The notes under the pieces are model-generated. The model was given only the letters and a program-made list of their open reading frames with translations. It had not been told where the DNA came from and made no database searches. A DNA stretch of 64,000 nt from JAUVXJ01 sp034411995 (lineage in GTDB: Bacteria; Chloroflexota; Anaerolineae; UBA7937; B3-Chlor). This document shows, piece by piece, positions 35,855 to 44,789 of this stretch (positions are counted from its first letter, which is position 1; each line of letters opens with the position of its first letter). The stretch lies in contig DAOUME010000026.1 in NCBI GenBank assembly GCA_034411995.1, positions 248,001 to 312,000 on the forward strand. Direction: 5' to 3'. The position numbers and the translations under genes were made by a program.

Positions 35855-36775
35855 ATGTCTGGTACTGCCTGGCACATCTTCGCTTTTGCTGCGATGGGCG
35901 TTTCTTCTCTGATGATCGCGTATCGTACGTGGGCGATCGTGAGGCTTCCGCTTCATCTGCGTTGGGAACTCGCGCCCATACCGCATGAAAAGGGGAAGGC
36001 CCGATATGGGGGGTCCTATCTTGAGGAGCATGAGTGGTGGACCAAGCCTCGACACAGGTCCCATGTCTCACCAATGATCTATATGGCGAAGGAGATCCTC
36101 TTGCTGAGAGGCGTTTGGCAGCACAACCGGGGCTTGTGGCCCCTCGCCCTCTCATTGCATATGGGGATCTACCTCACTGCTGGAATGCTCTTGCTGCTGC
36201 TGGCCAACGCGGCCTTTTCACTTGGTCCATCACCACCGCAGATACTGGATTCCTCCCTGAGGGTTGCGTCCGTTTTCGCAGTGGGGGGTTATCTGCTCGG
36301 AGGCATCGGTTCCATCGGTCTGGTCTTCAAACGTGCCGTGGATTCCAGCCTCCGGCCATTCAGCACCATCTCAAGATACTCCAATCTCCTGTTCTTGGGT
36401 GCGGTCTTTGTCAGTGGTGGCTATGCTTGGATAGAGTCTGGAAGTACCATGCCTGCCATGAGTCTATTCGTGAAAGGGCTCATCACTCTGGATTCCGGTG
36501 TGACCGTCGCTTTCCCTCTGTCGCTACACATCGTTGTGTCGCTGTTGTTCGTCCTGTATCTCCCCACGACGGATATGATTCATTTCGTTGTCAAGTTCTT
36601 CACGTTTCATCAAATACGATGGAACGATGAACCACGGGAACAGAGGATGGAAAGAGAGCTGAGCGTTCTTCTGGCTCAGCCTGTTGCCTGGTCGGCTCCC
36701 CATGTGGGGGCTGATGGCGAGAAAGATTGGACAGACGTTGTCAGTGCACGGATGAGCGATGAAGAAGAGCCTTAG
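35855..36775 (+). CDS. DsrM-like membrane cytochrome b subunit (NarI family)
   Basis: 306 residues with six hydrophobic segments. Likely haem-b histidines occur in LSLHMGIY, SLHIVVSLLF and DMIHFVVKFFTFHQIRW; the last, with the following acidic stretch, is the typical DsrM ending. The protein sits in the inner membrane and exchanges electrons between the quinone pool and the DsrK-type subunit, whose gene overlaps its 3' end by 17 bp. TmcC and HdrE are close relatives, so the name is by type only. A non-conserved tail of about 30 residues follows the last helix. Confidence 0.85.
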   Translation: MSGTAWHIFAFAAMGVSSLMIAYRTWAIVRLPLHLRWELAPIPHEKGKARYGGSYLEEHEWWTKPRHRSHVSPMIYMAKEILLLRGVWQHNRGLWPLALSLHMGIYLTAGMLLLLLANAAFSLGPSPPQILDSSLRVASVFAVGGYLLGGIGSIGLVFKRAVDSSLRPFSTISRYSNLLFLGAVFVSGGYAWIESGSTMPAMSLFVKGLITLDSGVTVAFPLSLHIVVSLLFVLYLPTTDMIHFVVKFFTFHQIRWNDEPREQRMERELSVLLAQPVAWSAPHVGADGEKDWTDVVSARMSDEEEP

Positions 36776-38372
36776 ACTAGAGGACTTCTCCAGAGACGGA
36801 GATAGTCAGTTGACAGAGGTGAACATCGACGAACTGATACCATTACCGCCTCCCTATGACAAGATGGACGAGCAGGCGGGATGGCGGAGCATCAGCGAGG
36901 AGCGGAAAGACAGGGTGGTCTGCAATCTCGACGGTGTTGTGGCGCTCAGCCTTCCCAAGCCACAGAACCAGGAGGAAGAAGAGAGTATAGTCCGCCAGTT
37001 TGCCGCGGGATTGAGAAAGCTCCTTAGCCGAGAGAACAACTGGACGTTTCTGCAGCCCCTCATTCTGTCCATAGACTACTGCGCTCAGTGCCAGACGTGC
37101 GCTGATGCTTGCCCTATCTACCTGGCCAGCGGCAAGAATGACCTCTATCGCCCGACCTATCGTTCCGAGATTCTCAGACGTCTTGTTGGCAAGTACGTAA
37201 AGCACTGGGGTAGGCTCCGCGCAAAGCTGAGAAGGGGGAACGTCGAGCTCAACTGGACCACCATCACCAGGTTGTATGAGTTGAGCTATCGATGTACTCT
37301 CTGCCGGCGCTGTGCCCAGGCCTGTCCCCTGGGCGTTGACAACGCGCTGATTACCCGGGAGTTGCGCAAGCTCTTCAGCCAGGAACTGGGCTGGGGTCCG
37401 ACGGAGCTTCACGAGAAGGGCACTGTGCTCCAGCTTAAGGTTGGCTCTCCCACTGGGATGAGGCCAAGCGTCGCCAAGGACAATCTTGAGTTCATCGATG
37501 ATGATTTCACCAAGGTGACTGGCGTTCAGGTGACGACACCGTGGGACGTGGAAGGCAGCGAGGTTCTCCTGATGCACAGCGCCGGCGAAATCCTGTCCTG
37601 GCCCGAGAACCTGGCTGCCTTTGCCCTTCTGTGTAATGCAGCCAGCATCAGTTGGACCCTCTCGTCGGAGGCACCTGGCTACGACGGAGTCAACTACGGT
37701 CTCTTCTACGACGATGTACAACTCGCCAGAATCGCCATCAGGCACGCTCAGATTGGCAAGAAGCTGAAGGCCAAGAAGATAGTCCTGGGAGAGTGCGGCC
37801 ATCAACACAAGGCCTTTATCGGTGTAGCGGACAGGTTTCTTACGGGGGACCTGGACATACCGCGGGAGAGCGTGATGGCTTTCCTGGAGAGCCTGGTCTT
37901 CGGCGGCAGGATCAAGTTCGATCCGTCGAAGAACGATTTCCCTGTGACTCTTCACGATCCTTGCAACATGGTGAGAGACCTCGGCATCGTCGAGCCGCAA
38001 CGAAGGATTCTTCGCCATCTCTGCCCCCAGTTCCGCGAGATGACGCCTCACGGAGTGGATAACTACTGTTGCGGGGGCGGAGGTGGCTTGGCTCTGATTT
38101 CGCAGCCTGACTTCACCGACTGGAGGGTGAGCGTTGCGGGCAGGATGAAGTTCAAGCAGATTCTTCAAGCCTTTGGCGACCAGCCCGGTCCAGCGGTGAG
38201 AAAGTACGTATGTACACCGTGTCTCAACTGCAAGATCCAGTTTCGTGACATGTTCAGCTACTATGGGGCGCGGGAGAAATCTGGCCTATTCTTCGGCGGC
38301 CTTGTCGAATTGATCGTCAATGCCATGGTTGATCTTGAGGAGCCTTTCATTACCTGGGAGCGGTACTACTGA
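36759..38372 (+). CDS. DsrK-like iron-sulfur protein (HdrD/CCG family)
   Basis: 537 residues, the length of DsrK. Two [4Fe-4S] sites: Cys108,111,114,118 (CAQCQTCADACP) and Cys179,182,185,189 (CTLCRRCAQACP). The C-terminal CCG domain has Cys402 (HDPCNM), Cys437-Cys438 (YCCGGGGG) and Cys488/Cys491 (CLNC), the pattern that binds the special cluster of heterodisulfide reductases. In sulfate reducers DsrK reduces or oxidises the DsrC trisulfide. The neighbouring DsrC gene supports that partner here. HdrD and TmcB are close relatives. Begins inside the dsrM-like gene, so translation is coupled. Confidence 0.9.
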   Translation: MKKSLRLEDFSRDGDSQLTEVNIDELIPLPPPYDKMDEQAGWRSISEERKDRVVCNLDGVVALSLPKPQNQEEEESIVRQFAAGLRKLLSRENNWTFLQPLILSIDYCAQCQTCADACPIYLASGKNDLYRPTYRSEILRRLVGKYVKHWGRLRAKLRRGNVELNWTTITRLYELSYRCTLCRRCAQACPLGVDNALITRELRKLFSQELGWGPTELHEKGTVLQLKVGSPTGMRPSVAKDNLEFIDDDFTKVTGVQVTTPWDVEGSEVLLMHSAGEILSWPENLAAFALLCNAASISWTLSSEAPGYDGVNYGLFYDDVQLARIAIRHAQIGKKLKAKKIVLGECGHQHKAFIGVADRFLTGDLDIPRESVMAFLESLVFGGRIKFDPSKNDFPVTLHDPCNMVRDLGIVEPQRRILRHLCPQFREMTPHGVDNYCCGGGGGLALISQPDFTDWRVSVAGRMKFKQILQAFGDQPGPAVRKYVCTPCLNCKIQFRDMFSYYGAREKSGLFFGGLVELIVNAMVDLEEPFITWERYY

Positions 38373-38576
38373 GCCGTCAGGAAGGTTCTCCGGAATCGTA
38401 CCCCACGCCGGCCTTGGTTGAGCAGTGTCCAAGGTTGAAGGATCGCCAACGGATCTCCAGGTTCCGAGTGGGCAGAGCTAATGGCAGGTGCGTTCCTGGA
38501 GCACGGGTGTCAACGCAATTGTGGCATGTGATGGTAGGCCAACAGGCCATGGACGTTTCAGAGGAGGTTGCCCCTA

Positions 38577-38894
38577 ATGACGCAAGTTGAACTCGCTGGC
38601 GGTACGTACGAAGTTGACGAGAAGGGCTTTCTGCAGGAGCCTGACAGATGGAATGAAGGCGTCGCCAAAGCGCTCGCTGCCAAGGAAGGTGTGACCGAAT
38701 TGACGGCCGAACACTGGAAGGTTATCAATTATCTGCGAAGCTACTACCTCGAAAACGATATCTGTCCGATGGTAAGAAGGCTGAGGAAGGAAACAGGTCT
38801 GGGCCTGAGCCGTCTCTATGAACTCTTTCCGAATGGACCTGCGAACTCCGCGTGCAAGTGGGCGGGGATACCAAAGCCGACGGGATGTGTGTGA
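38577..38894 (+). CDS. dsrC: DsrC-type sulfur carrier protein
   Basis: 105 residues from ATG 38577, nine bases after a GAGGAGG site (TTG at 38568 is a less likely start). Both C-terminal cysteines are present, Cys93 and Cys104 (SACKWAGIPKPTGCV), the arrangement of true DsrC rather than TusE-only proteins that lack the upstream Cys. WKVINYLRSYYLENDICP is the conserved core. In sulfite reducers DsrC carries sulfite sulfur as a trisulfide between DsrAB and DsrMK. No DsrAB is in this window, so here it may carry another sulfur species or act as a thiol redox partner. Spacer of 204 bp from the dsrK-like gene. Confidence 0.9.
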   Translation: MTQVELAGGTYEVDEKGFLQEPDRWNEGVAKALAAKEGVTELTAEHWKVINYLRSYYLENDICPMVRRLRKETGLGLSRLYELFPNGPANSACKWAGIPKPTGCV

Positions 38895-39083
38895 TCCTGG
38901 GCACTCGTCGGGTCGAGGCAACTTGGGGGAAGGGGATGTGCACATCGGCATGAGTGCAGTTGTGTTGAAGGATCAGCTACTTGCTTAAGAGATGAATCGC
39001 ATGCTGCTTGCCGGCACAATCTGATGCTAGCCCAAGTGGGCACGCGACGACTGGTTCTGCTATGAGATGCCAGACCAGTTGGG

Positions 39084-39788
39084 CTACAGTCCCAGATAAG
39101 CTTTCCTGACGAACTCTTCCCGTAGAAGCTCCTGACAGCCCGCTTCCAAGGCGATCCGCCCGTTTTCCAGCACGCAGGCCCGATCAGCTATTTCCAGGCT
39201 TTGTCGGACGTTTTGCTCCACCAGCAGGATGGTCATCCCCTGGTCGCGGAGCCTCTGTATGATGCGAAAGATCTCCGCTACCAACAGCGGTGCCAGGCCG
39301 TAGGAAGGCTCATCAAACATGCACACCTTGGGCCTGGACATCAATCCCCGGCCCATGGCTACCATTTGCTGTTCGCCGCCGCTCAGTGTCCTGGCCAACT
39401 GCCCCTGCCTCTCCTTCAAAATGGGGAAGACCTCGTATACCTGGCGCAGTGTTTCCTCCCTCTGCTTCCAGGCTTCGCCGACGTACGCCCCCATCTCCAG
39501 GTTCTCGGCAACCGACATCTGGGTGAATAGCCTTCTCCCCTCTGGTATGTGAGAAATGCCCATGGCCACAATGGAGTGAGGCGCCAGCCCGTCTATCCTC
39601 TTGCCGAGGTATTCCACACTGCCTGAAGCCGGGCGCAGCAAGCCTGATACCGTCTTGAGCAGCGTGCTCTTGCCCGCTCCGTTCGCTCCAACCAGGGCTA
39701 CGATTTCTCCCTCTTCTATTCTCAAACAGACATCCCATAGGGCCTGCGCCTTGCCATAGAAGGTATCTAGATTGTTTATTTGCAGCAT
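39084..39788 (-). CDS. livF: Branched-chain-type ABC ATPase LivF (second system)
   Basis: 234 residues from ATG 39788 (MLQINNLDTFYGKAQALW), 4 bp after the LivG stop; a longer upstream frame would run back into livG and is not conserved. Walker A GANGAGKST, signature TLSGGEQQMVAMGRGL, Walker B VCMFDEPSYGL. Standard LivF length; it lacks the basic tail found in the first LivF of this window, so the two systems belong to different subfamilies. Last gene of the second Liv operon, convergent with dsrC. Confidence 0.92.
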   Translation of the reverse strand: MLQINNLDTFYGKAQALWDVCLRIEEGEIVALVGANGAGKSTLLKTVSGLLRPASGSVEYLGKRIDGLAPHSIVAMGISHIPEGRRLFTQMSVAENLEMGAYVGEAWKQREETLRQVYEVFPILKERQGQLARTLSGGEQQMVAMGRGLMSRPKVCMFDEPSYGLAPLLVAEIFRIIQRLRDQGMTILLVEQNVRQSLEIADRACVLENGRIALEAGCQELLREEFVRKAYLGL

Positions 39789-39792
39789 GGGC

Positions 39793-40512
39793 CTACTCCC
39801 CCAGGTATACCTCAATGACCGTCTTACTGGCGGCAATCTCCTGTGGCGTCCCCTCGGCAATCTTCTCACCGTGATGGAGGACCATGATGCGGTCGCACAC
39901 GTTCATGATGGCTTTCATGACATGTTCGATCATGAAGACAGTGATCCCCTGGTCGTGAATCCTGGCCACCAGTTCCATGGCCTGGGCTACCTCGGTGGCG
40001 TTCAATCCCGCCATCAGCTCATCCAAGAGGAGGAGCTCCGGCTTGGTGGCCAGCGCTGAGGCGACCTCAACCCGCTTCTGGTTGACCAGCGTCAGATCCC
40101 TGGCCGGGATGGCCCTGACCTCCGCCAATCCCACGAATTCCAGAGTCTTCTCAGCCTGCGCTGCGGCATCGGCTGAGGACAGTCTGTTTGACGTGCCGAA
40201 CAGAGAGCCCATAAGGACATTCTCAAAGACCGGCATGTTTGGGAAGACCTTGACGGACTGGAAAGTCCTCGCCAAGCCCATCCTGCAGATCCGGTGCGGC
40301 TTCAGGCCATTGATCTCTTCGCCTTTGAAGGTGATGGCCCCTGCCTTGGGAACAAGGGCGCCCGAGATCAGATTGAACAACGTGGTCTTGCCAGCTCCAT
40401 TGGGGCCAATCAGGCCGACGATTTCACCCTGGTCCACCTGGAAGTCAACGCGCGAGACGGCGGCCAGCCCCCCAAAGTGCTTGGTAACGCCTGCGCCCTC
40501 AAGTATCGGCAT
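39793..40512 (-). CDS. livG: Branched-chain-type ABC ATPase LivG (second system)
   Basis: 239 residues. Walker A GPNGAGKTTL, signature region DLTLVNQKRVEVASAL, Walker B LLLLDELMAGLN, and the switch His in FMIEHVMKAIM. Its start overlaps the LivM stop by 14 bp. The Walker B acidic residue is followed by Leu (DELMAG), as in many LivG proteins that have V or L there. ATPase subunit of the second transporter. Confidence 0.92.
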   Translation of the reverse strand: MPILEGAGVTKHFGGLAAVSRVDFQVDQGEIVGLIGPNGAGKTTLFNLISGALVPKAGAITFKGEEINGLKPHRICRMGLARTFQSVKVFPNMPVFENVLMGSLFGTSNRLSSADAAAQAEKTLEFVGLAEVRAIPARDLTLVNQKRVEVASALATKPELLLLDELMAGLNATEVAQAMELVARIHDQGITVFMIEHVMKAIMNVCDRIMVLHHGEKIAEGTPQEIAASKTVIEVYLGE

Positions 40513-41452
40513 GTTGCCCTCTCCGCAAGAACAATCTCCGGCCCTTCTGGACCAACCCTACAAGTCCGTCGGGGAGGTACACGATAACGATCAGCAGTAT
40601 GGCACCGAAAAGAAGCATATAATAATAGGGGAACCTGGTGATCAGGACCTCTTCCAGGTAGGCAAACACAGTGGCACCCAGGATGGGGCCATAGAGCTGT
40701 CCCATGCCACCAAAGATGGCCATCAACACTGGCATGAAGGAGTACAGGGACGTGAAGGCTATGTAGGGGTCAATGTAGGTCCACCTTGTGGCGATGATGG
40801 CCCCCGCTGCCCCCGCGAACGAGGCACTGATGCCGAAGGTGATGACCTTGACCATGGTCACGTTGACGCCGGTATGGGCCGCCGCCTCCTCGTTTTCGCC
40901 GATACTTTGCAGGGCCAGCCCGTATCGAGAGCGCTTGATGAGATAGGTGGTGAGCAGCAGCGCCACCAGGATAGCCAACATCACGTAGTAGATGGTGTTG
41001 TTAGGCACGAGGACCACGAATCGGCCGCGTGCGCCCGTGAACTTGATCGCGTGCCATAGGACAACATTCTTGATGAGCTCCACCAACCCCAGGGTGAAGA
41101 TGATGAAGTAGATGCCTCTTAGCCTGAGAGTCAAAGCGCCCACGACGAGGGCAAGACAAGAACTGATGAGGGCAGCGACGACGATAACGACAGGCAAGGG
41201 AAGTATCCACCCAAGCGCGGCCGCCGTGTAGATGCCGACCCCGAAGAACGCCGCCGTCGCCAGTGAGATGTAGCCGGTCGGACCGGAGAACAGGACCCAG
41301 CTCTGGGTCAGAATGATGTACATCAGGATGCTGGTGACCAGCACGACGTTATAGAGCGAGGCAAAACGGGGCAGGCCCGCTAGCAGAAGGAGGATTACGA
41401 AGAGCAGCCCCGGTATCCCCCACCTCTTCAGACCCAGCGTGATAGTCTTCAT
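40499..41452 (-). CDS. livM: Branched-chain-type ABC permease LivM (second system)
   Basis: 317-residue permease with about nine helices. The LivM features are SWVLFSGPTGYISLATAAFF, LTLRLRGIYFIIFTLGLVEL and FGGMGQLYGPILGATVFAYLE. Four bases separate it from LivH. The short C-terminal tail is basic (KGRRLFLRRGQ). Confidence 0.92.
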   Translation of the reverse strand: MKTITLGLKRWGIPGLLFVILLLLAGLPRFASLYNVVLVTSILMYIILTQSWVLFSGPTGYISLATAAFFGVGIYTAAALGWILPLPVVIVVAALISSCLALVVGALTLRLRGIYFIIFTLGLVELIKNVVLWHAIKFTGARGRFVVLVPNNTIYYVMLAILVALLLTTYLIKRSRYGLALQSIGENEEAAAHTGVNVTMVKVITFGISASFAGAAGAIIATRWTYIDPYIAFTSLYSFMPVLMAIFGGMGQLYGPILGATVFAYLEEVLITRFPYYYMLLFGAILLIVIVYLPDGLVGLVQKGRRLFLRRGQHADT

Positions 41453-41456
41453 CTCT

Positions 41457-42326
41457 CTACTTCCCCATAATACCCGTCGGCCTCACCAAGAGCAGGACGA
41501 TGAAGATCAGATAGTAGGCAGCCAGAGACAAGAGCGGGTCTATGTAGGTGACGATGCTGCCCACGACACCCAGTAAGAAGCCTCCGATGAAACTGCCAGG
41601 GATGCTGCCCAATCCACCCAGGACGATCACGATGATGGCAATGATGGTGTACTCCATGCCCATCGTTACGTTAACGGGATAGGAGATGCTGATGAGTACG
41701 CCAGCGATGGCGGCCAGAGCAGCCCCGAGGCCGAAGCACAAGGCCAGCACGGTATTGATGTTCACCCCCATCAGTCCCGCCGTGACCGGGTCCTGGGCCG
41801 CGGCCCGGATCGCTTTGCCCAGGCGAGTGCGGGCCACGAAGAAGTAAAAGGCTACGCCGATGATGATGGCCACCCCAAGGGTTACCAGCCGGTTGGCGCC
41901 AAAGAGTGCTCCTCCCAGGCTGACCGGAAAACGCAGATAGGAGTACCCCCTTATTTCGGGTCCCCAGTAGATCGAAGCCAGATTCTGAATGATGAACAGG
42001 AGACCGAAGGAAGCCAGCATGGAATTGCTCTCGAAAACGCCCGGCGATGTCGACGAGGACAAGAGGCGCTTGAACAGGGTCCTGTGGATGATGAATCCCA
42101 AGAGGAAGGCCAGAGGACCACAGACGACGAGCGATAACAGCGGGTTGAGACCAAACACCGTGAACAGTGTCCAGGTAGCCATGCCACCGAGCATGATAAA
42201 CTCACCGTGGGAAATGTTCAGCACCCGGGCGACACCACACTGCAGGCTCAGACCCATGGCGATCAGGGCGTACAGGCCACCCAGCAGCAGGCCAGCAATC
42301 ACAATATCGAGGATTGTTACCAGCAT
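41457..42326 (-). CDS. livH: Branched-chain-type ABC permease LivH (second system)
   Basis: 289-residue permease. LivH features: LLLGGLYALIAMGLSLQCGV, NISHGEFIMLGGMATW, and VLGGLGSIPGSFIGGFLLGV. Together with LivM it forms the channel. A 157-bp spacer with a large stem-loop separates it from the binding-protein gene upstream. Confidence 0.93.
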   Translation of the reverse strand: MLVTILDIVIAGLLLGGLYALIAMGLSLQCGVARVLNISHGEFIMLGGMATWTLFTVFGLNPLLSLVVCGPLAFLLGFIIHRTLFKRLLSSSTSPGVFESNSMLASFGLLFIIQNLASIYWGPEIRGYSYLRFPVSLGGALFGANRLVTLGVAIIIGVAFYFFVARTRLGKAIRAAAQDPVTAGLMGVNINTVLALCFGLGAALAAIAGVLISISYPVNVTMGMEYTIIAIIVIVLGGLGSIPGSFIGGFLLGVVGSIVTYIDPLLSLAAYYLIFIVLLLVRPTGIMGK

Positions 42327-42359
42327 GATGATACCTTCCTGACTGTGGCGGTCACAGGC

Positions 42360-42444
42360 GCAGGCTGTCTAAAGGCGCAGCTGCATCTCCAGCCGGCATG
42401 ACCACTCTCCAGTGAGTAGTTTTGGCACCCTTTAGACAGCCTGC
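42360..42444 (-). terminator. 16-bp inverted repeat between binding-protein gene and livH
   Basis: GCAGGCTGTCTAAAGG (42360-42375) and CCTTTAGACAGCCTGC (42429-42444) pair perfectly; the 53 bases between them can fold further. It starts 40 bp after the stop of the binding-protein gene on the minus strand. No U-run. It probably shields the binding-protein message or limits read-through into the permease genes. Confidence 0.72.
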
Positions 42445-42483
42445 ATAGCCTTCTGGTCGCTTACCTATTGTGCGTTCTTGCTG

Positions 42484-43794
42484 TTACGCTCCCCACGCCG
42501 GCTTGGGATATACCAGGTCCGCGGTGGTCCACGGTTCAGGACCAACGGACTCATACACGCCGTTGATCCACTGGCCAATCTCTCCCTTGTGGGCCTCTAG
42601 GGCCAGGAGTCCGTGGTCAAACCAAGTCTCGCCCAGAACGGTCTCGAGGTGCTCGTTGGTCAGTATGTCCTTGATCGCCTTCTGATCCAGGGTTCCTGCC
42701 GCCTCGATGGCCGCCTTCCACATGTCTAGCCCAGCCCAGTAGAAGGGATGTCCCCACCAGTCCTGGACTTCTTCAGGCTTGCCTTCGTACAGTATGTCGG
42801 CCAGCTCATCGAGCTCGGGAGTCATCCCCCTGGCGAAGCAGGTGAAGCCGCACACGCCCTCCACCATCGGGCCAAACGTGGTGTGGTAGAAGCCGAAGTT
42901 GACGCCCGGGCCGCCAATCCAGGCCTTAGGGTTGTAGCCAAGCTCTATCGAGGTTCCTGTGGCCGGCATGACTTGGTCGGGATAGGCGAAGCAGCAAAAG
43001 ATGTCAGCCCCGGACGCGTCAGCGTCCTTGATCACGGGCGAAAGGTCCTTGATGTCAGGGGGCAAGCTCTTCAATCCCACGACTTCGATGCCATTCTTCG
43101 GGAACTCGATGCCCGCGACACCAGAGTACTCTATACCGTGCAGGTCAGCGATGTAGGAGATGTAAGCTGTCTTCGCGCCCGCAGCGCCCATGATATTGGC
43201 GAACACTGGAAGTTCGTACCAGTCGGAGAAGCTCAAGGTAACGAACACATAAGGCAGGCTGGGAAGCATGTCCTTGATTTGCGTGGCGCCGCCCTCTGCC
43301 GTCACCAGCACATATTCGTACTTATTGGCTATAGGCGCCTGGGCGAATATGAACGAGGTGCCGCATGCGGGCCACAGGAAATCGACCTTGTCCTCCAGGA
43401 TCAGCTTCTCCGTCAGCCTGGTCATCGTCCCCACGTCACTCGTATCGTCGTAGATGAGCAACTCGATGGGCAGTTTCCCGCCGTACTCCTCCACGTAAAC
43501 CCCGCCTTCGTCATTGACCCTGGTAACCCAAGTGTCATAGATCGGTTTGAAGGCCGAGTCTCCAATCACGGCCAGCGGGCCCGAGAGGGGTCTTGCCATG
43601 CCCACGACGATCTTGTCTTTGGTGGGACCAATGGTCGGCGCTACGGTGGGGGCTGCTGTGGGCGCCTTGGTGGGCGCGGTGGTAGGCTCCGGGGCTGGGG
43701 TGGCCGCCGGGCCGCATGCCGCCGCAACCAGCCCGGCGCCCGTTGCTGCTGCGCCAGCAAGGAATTCCCGGCGGGTCAGATCCTTGGCATCCAT
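42484..43794 (-). CDS. ABC transporter substrate-binding protein, LivK/HAAT type, Tat-like lipoprotein signal
   Basis: 436 residues from ATG 43794, which has an AAGGAGGAAG site; a frame open back to 44151 gives no conserved sequence. The N-terminus is unusual: TRREFLAGAAATGAGL is a twin-arginine motif and AAAC a lipobox, so export probably goes through Tat as a lipoprotein. A long tether of PTxAPT repeats (about residues 30-60) follows. The mature domain starts IVVGMARPLSGPLAVIG, Peripla_BP_6 type. First gene of the second Liv operon. The ligand is unknown; aromatic or other carboxylates are as likely as amino acids. Confidence 0.9.
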   Translation of the reverse strand: MDAKDLTRREFLAGAAATGAGLVAAACGPAATPAPEPTTAPTKAPTAAPTVAPTIGPTKDKIVVGMARPLSGPLAVIGDSAFKPIYDTWVTRVNDEGGVYVEEYGGKLPIELLIYDDTSDVGTMTRLTEKLILEDKVDFLWPACGTSFIFAQAPIANKYEYVLVTAEGGATQIKDMLPSLPYVFVTLSFSDWYELPVFANIMGAAGAKTAYISYIADLHGIEYSGVAGIEFPKNGIEVVGLKSLPPDIKDLSPVIKDADASGADIFCCFAYPDQVMPATGTSIELGYNPKAWIGGPGVNFGFYHTTFGPMVEGVCGFTCFARGMTPELDELADILYEGKPEEVQDWWGHPFYWAGLDMWKAAIEAAGTLDQKAIKDILTNEHLETVLGETWFDHGLLALEAHKGEIGQWINGVYESVGPEPWTTADLVYPKPAWGA

Positions 43795-44703
43795 CTCTTC
43801 CTCCTTCTTGTCTTCGAGTTCCGGTGAGCAGCTCAGACGGCTTTCTTCCATTCCTTCCTCCTTCTTCCTTTGGCGTCCTGGCGGACGGCTCAAACCCTTG
43901 ACAGTCACTTCTCTTCCCTCCTTCGGCATAATCCGAAAGCGCTTCTCTCCTTGAGGTGCGGATTTGCGTTCCCCGGCACCCCCGGCCAGGTAGGGGTCAA
44001 TGCCGAAGCCACAACGATGGGAATCACTGAACTGGGATGCCAGTTCGGGAGTGAGAACCGGATCTCTGTGTCGTACTGCCTGCCTCCTCGCAGAACGTGA
44101 GCCAAACAGGATGCAATGCCAGCGGAAGCTCGCCCTTCGCAGACACAACACGCCCTTGCCTATCGCCCGATAGACTCAAGTCCGGCCTGCCGCCAGCCAC
44201 TCATTCCCGGCTGTCTGTTGGCCTCATGAGAAGAAGGGACCGCGCACGTGTGCCGCCAAGCAGCACAGGCCACAGCAATGGTGTCGATAGCAATCAGACA
44301 GGTGCGCAAGCGATAGATCCAATCAGAGGGAGTGACATGACGGGCAAACCAGCACGACACGGCCGGTGAGGCGCAGTGAGGTGGCCCAAGATGGGGATAT
44401 CACAGCCGTCAGTCACGTCTATCGGTTCCACTGGCCCTCTGAACTCTCGGGTCTTCCAGGCGCACGAACGATATGGTCTAATGGCTGTGGGTCAACCGAT
44501 TCAGTCCTGGGACTGGATCAGGTATGAATTCTCTGGAGCCTTACCTGGGCACTATCCTTCTCGAGAAAGCCGATCGCCGTCGACAGAACTTGGCTGTGCG
44601 CAGACCAGGAGACTCCGCATGCGCACGAAGGGCCACGATTCTGCGCTCTGCAGCAGACCAACCATCCGACCCAAAGATCGGTCCTCGGGGTACTTCGGGA
44701 CAA

Positions 44704-44732
44704 TAATAGCACATTTCCCTGGAGATGTCAAG
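44704..44732 (-). promoter_or_regulatory. Promoter toward the second liv operon
   Basis: Minus strand TTGACA (44732-44727), 17 bp, TATTAT (44709-44704). Near-consensus sigma-70 site. Only the livK-type gene at 43794 follows on this strand. Confidence 0.7.
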
Positions 44733-44760
44733 TTTATGGGCGGCATGTGGGCGAGGTGGT

Positions 44761-44789
44761 TGACAAAACAGCACAAGCATGCTATCGTG
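44761..44789 (+). promoter_or_regulatory. Promoter toward the acyl-CoA ligase gene
   Basis: TTGACA (44761-44766), 17 bp, TATCGT (44784-44789). Its -35 box is 28 bp from the -35 box of the divergent liv promoter, so one regulator could act on both. Confidence 0.65.

Noticed and set aside
36843..38168. 441-codon open frame on the minus strand
   Set aside because: Fully antisense to the dsrK-like gene, whose cluster motifs are unmistakable.
43795..44151. N-terminal extension of the second LivK-type protein
   Set aside because: It precedes a complete Tat/lipobox signal peptide and has no conserved sequence.
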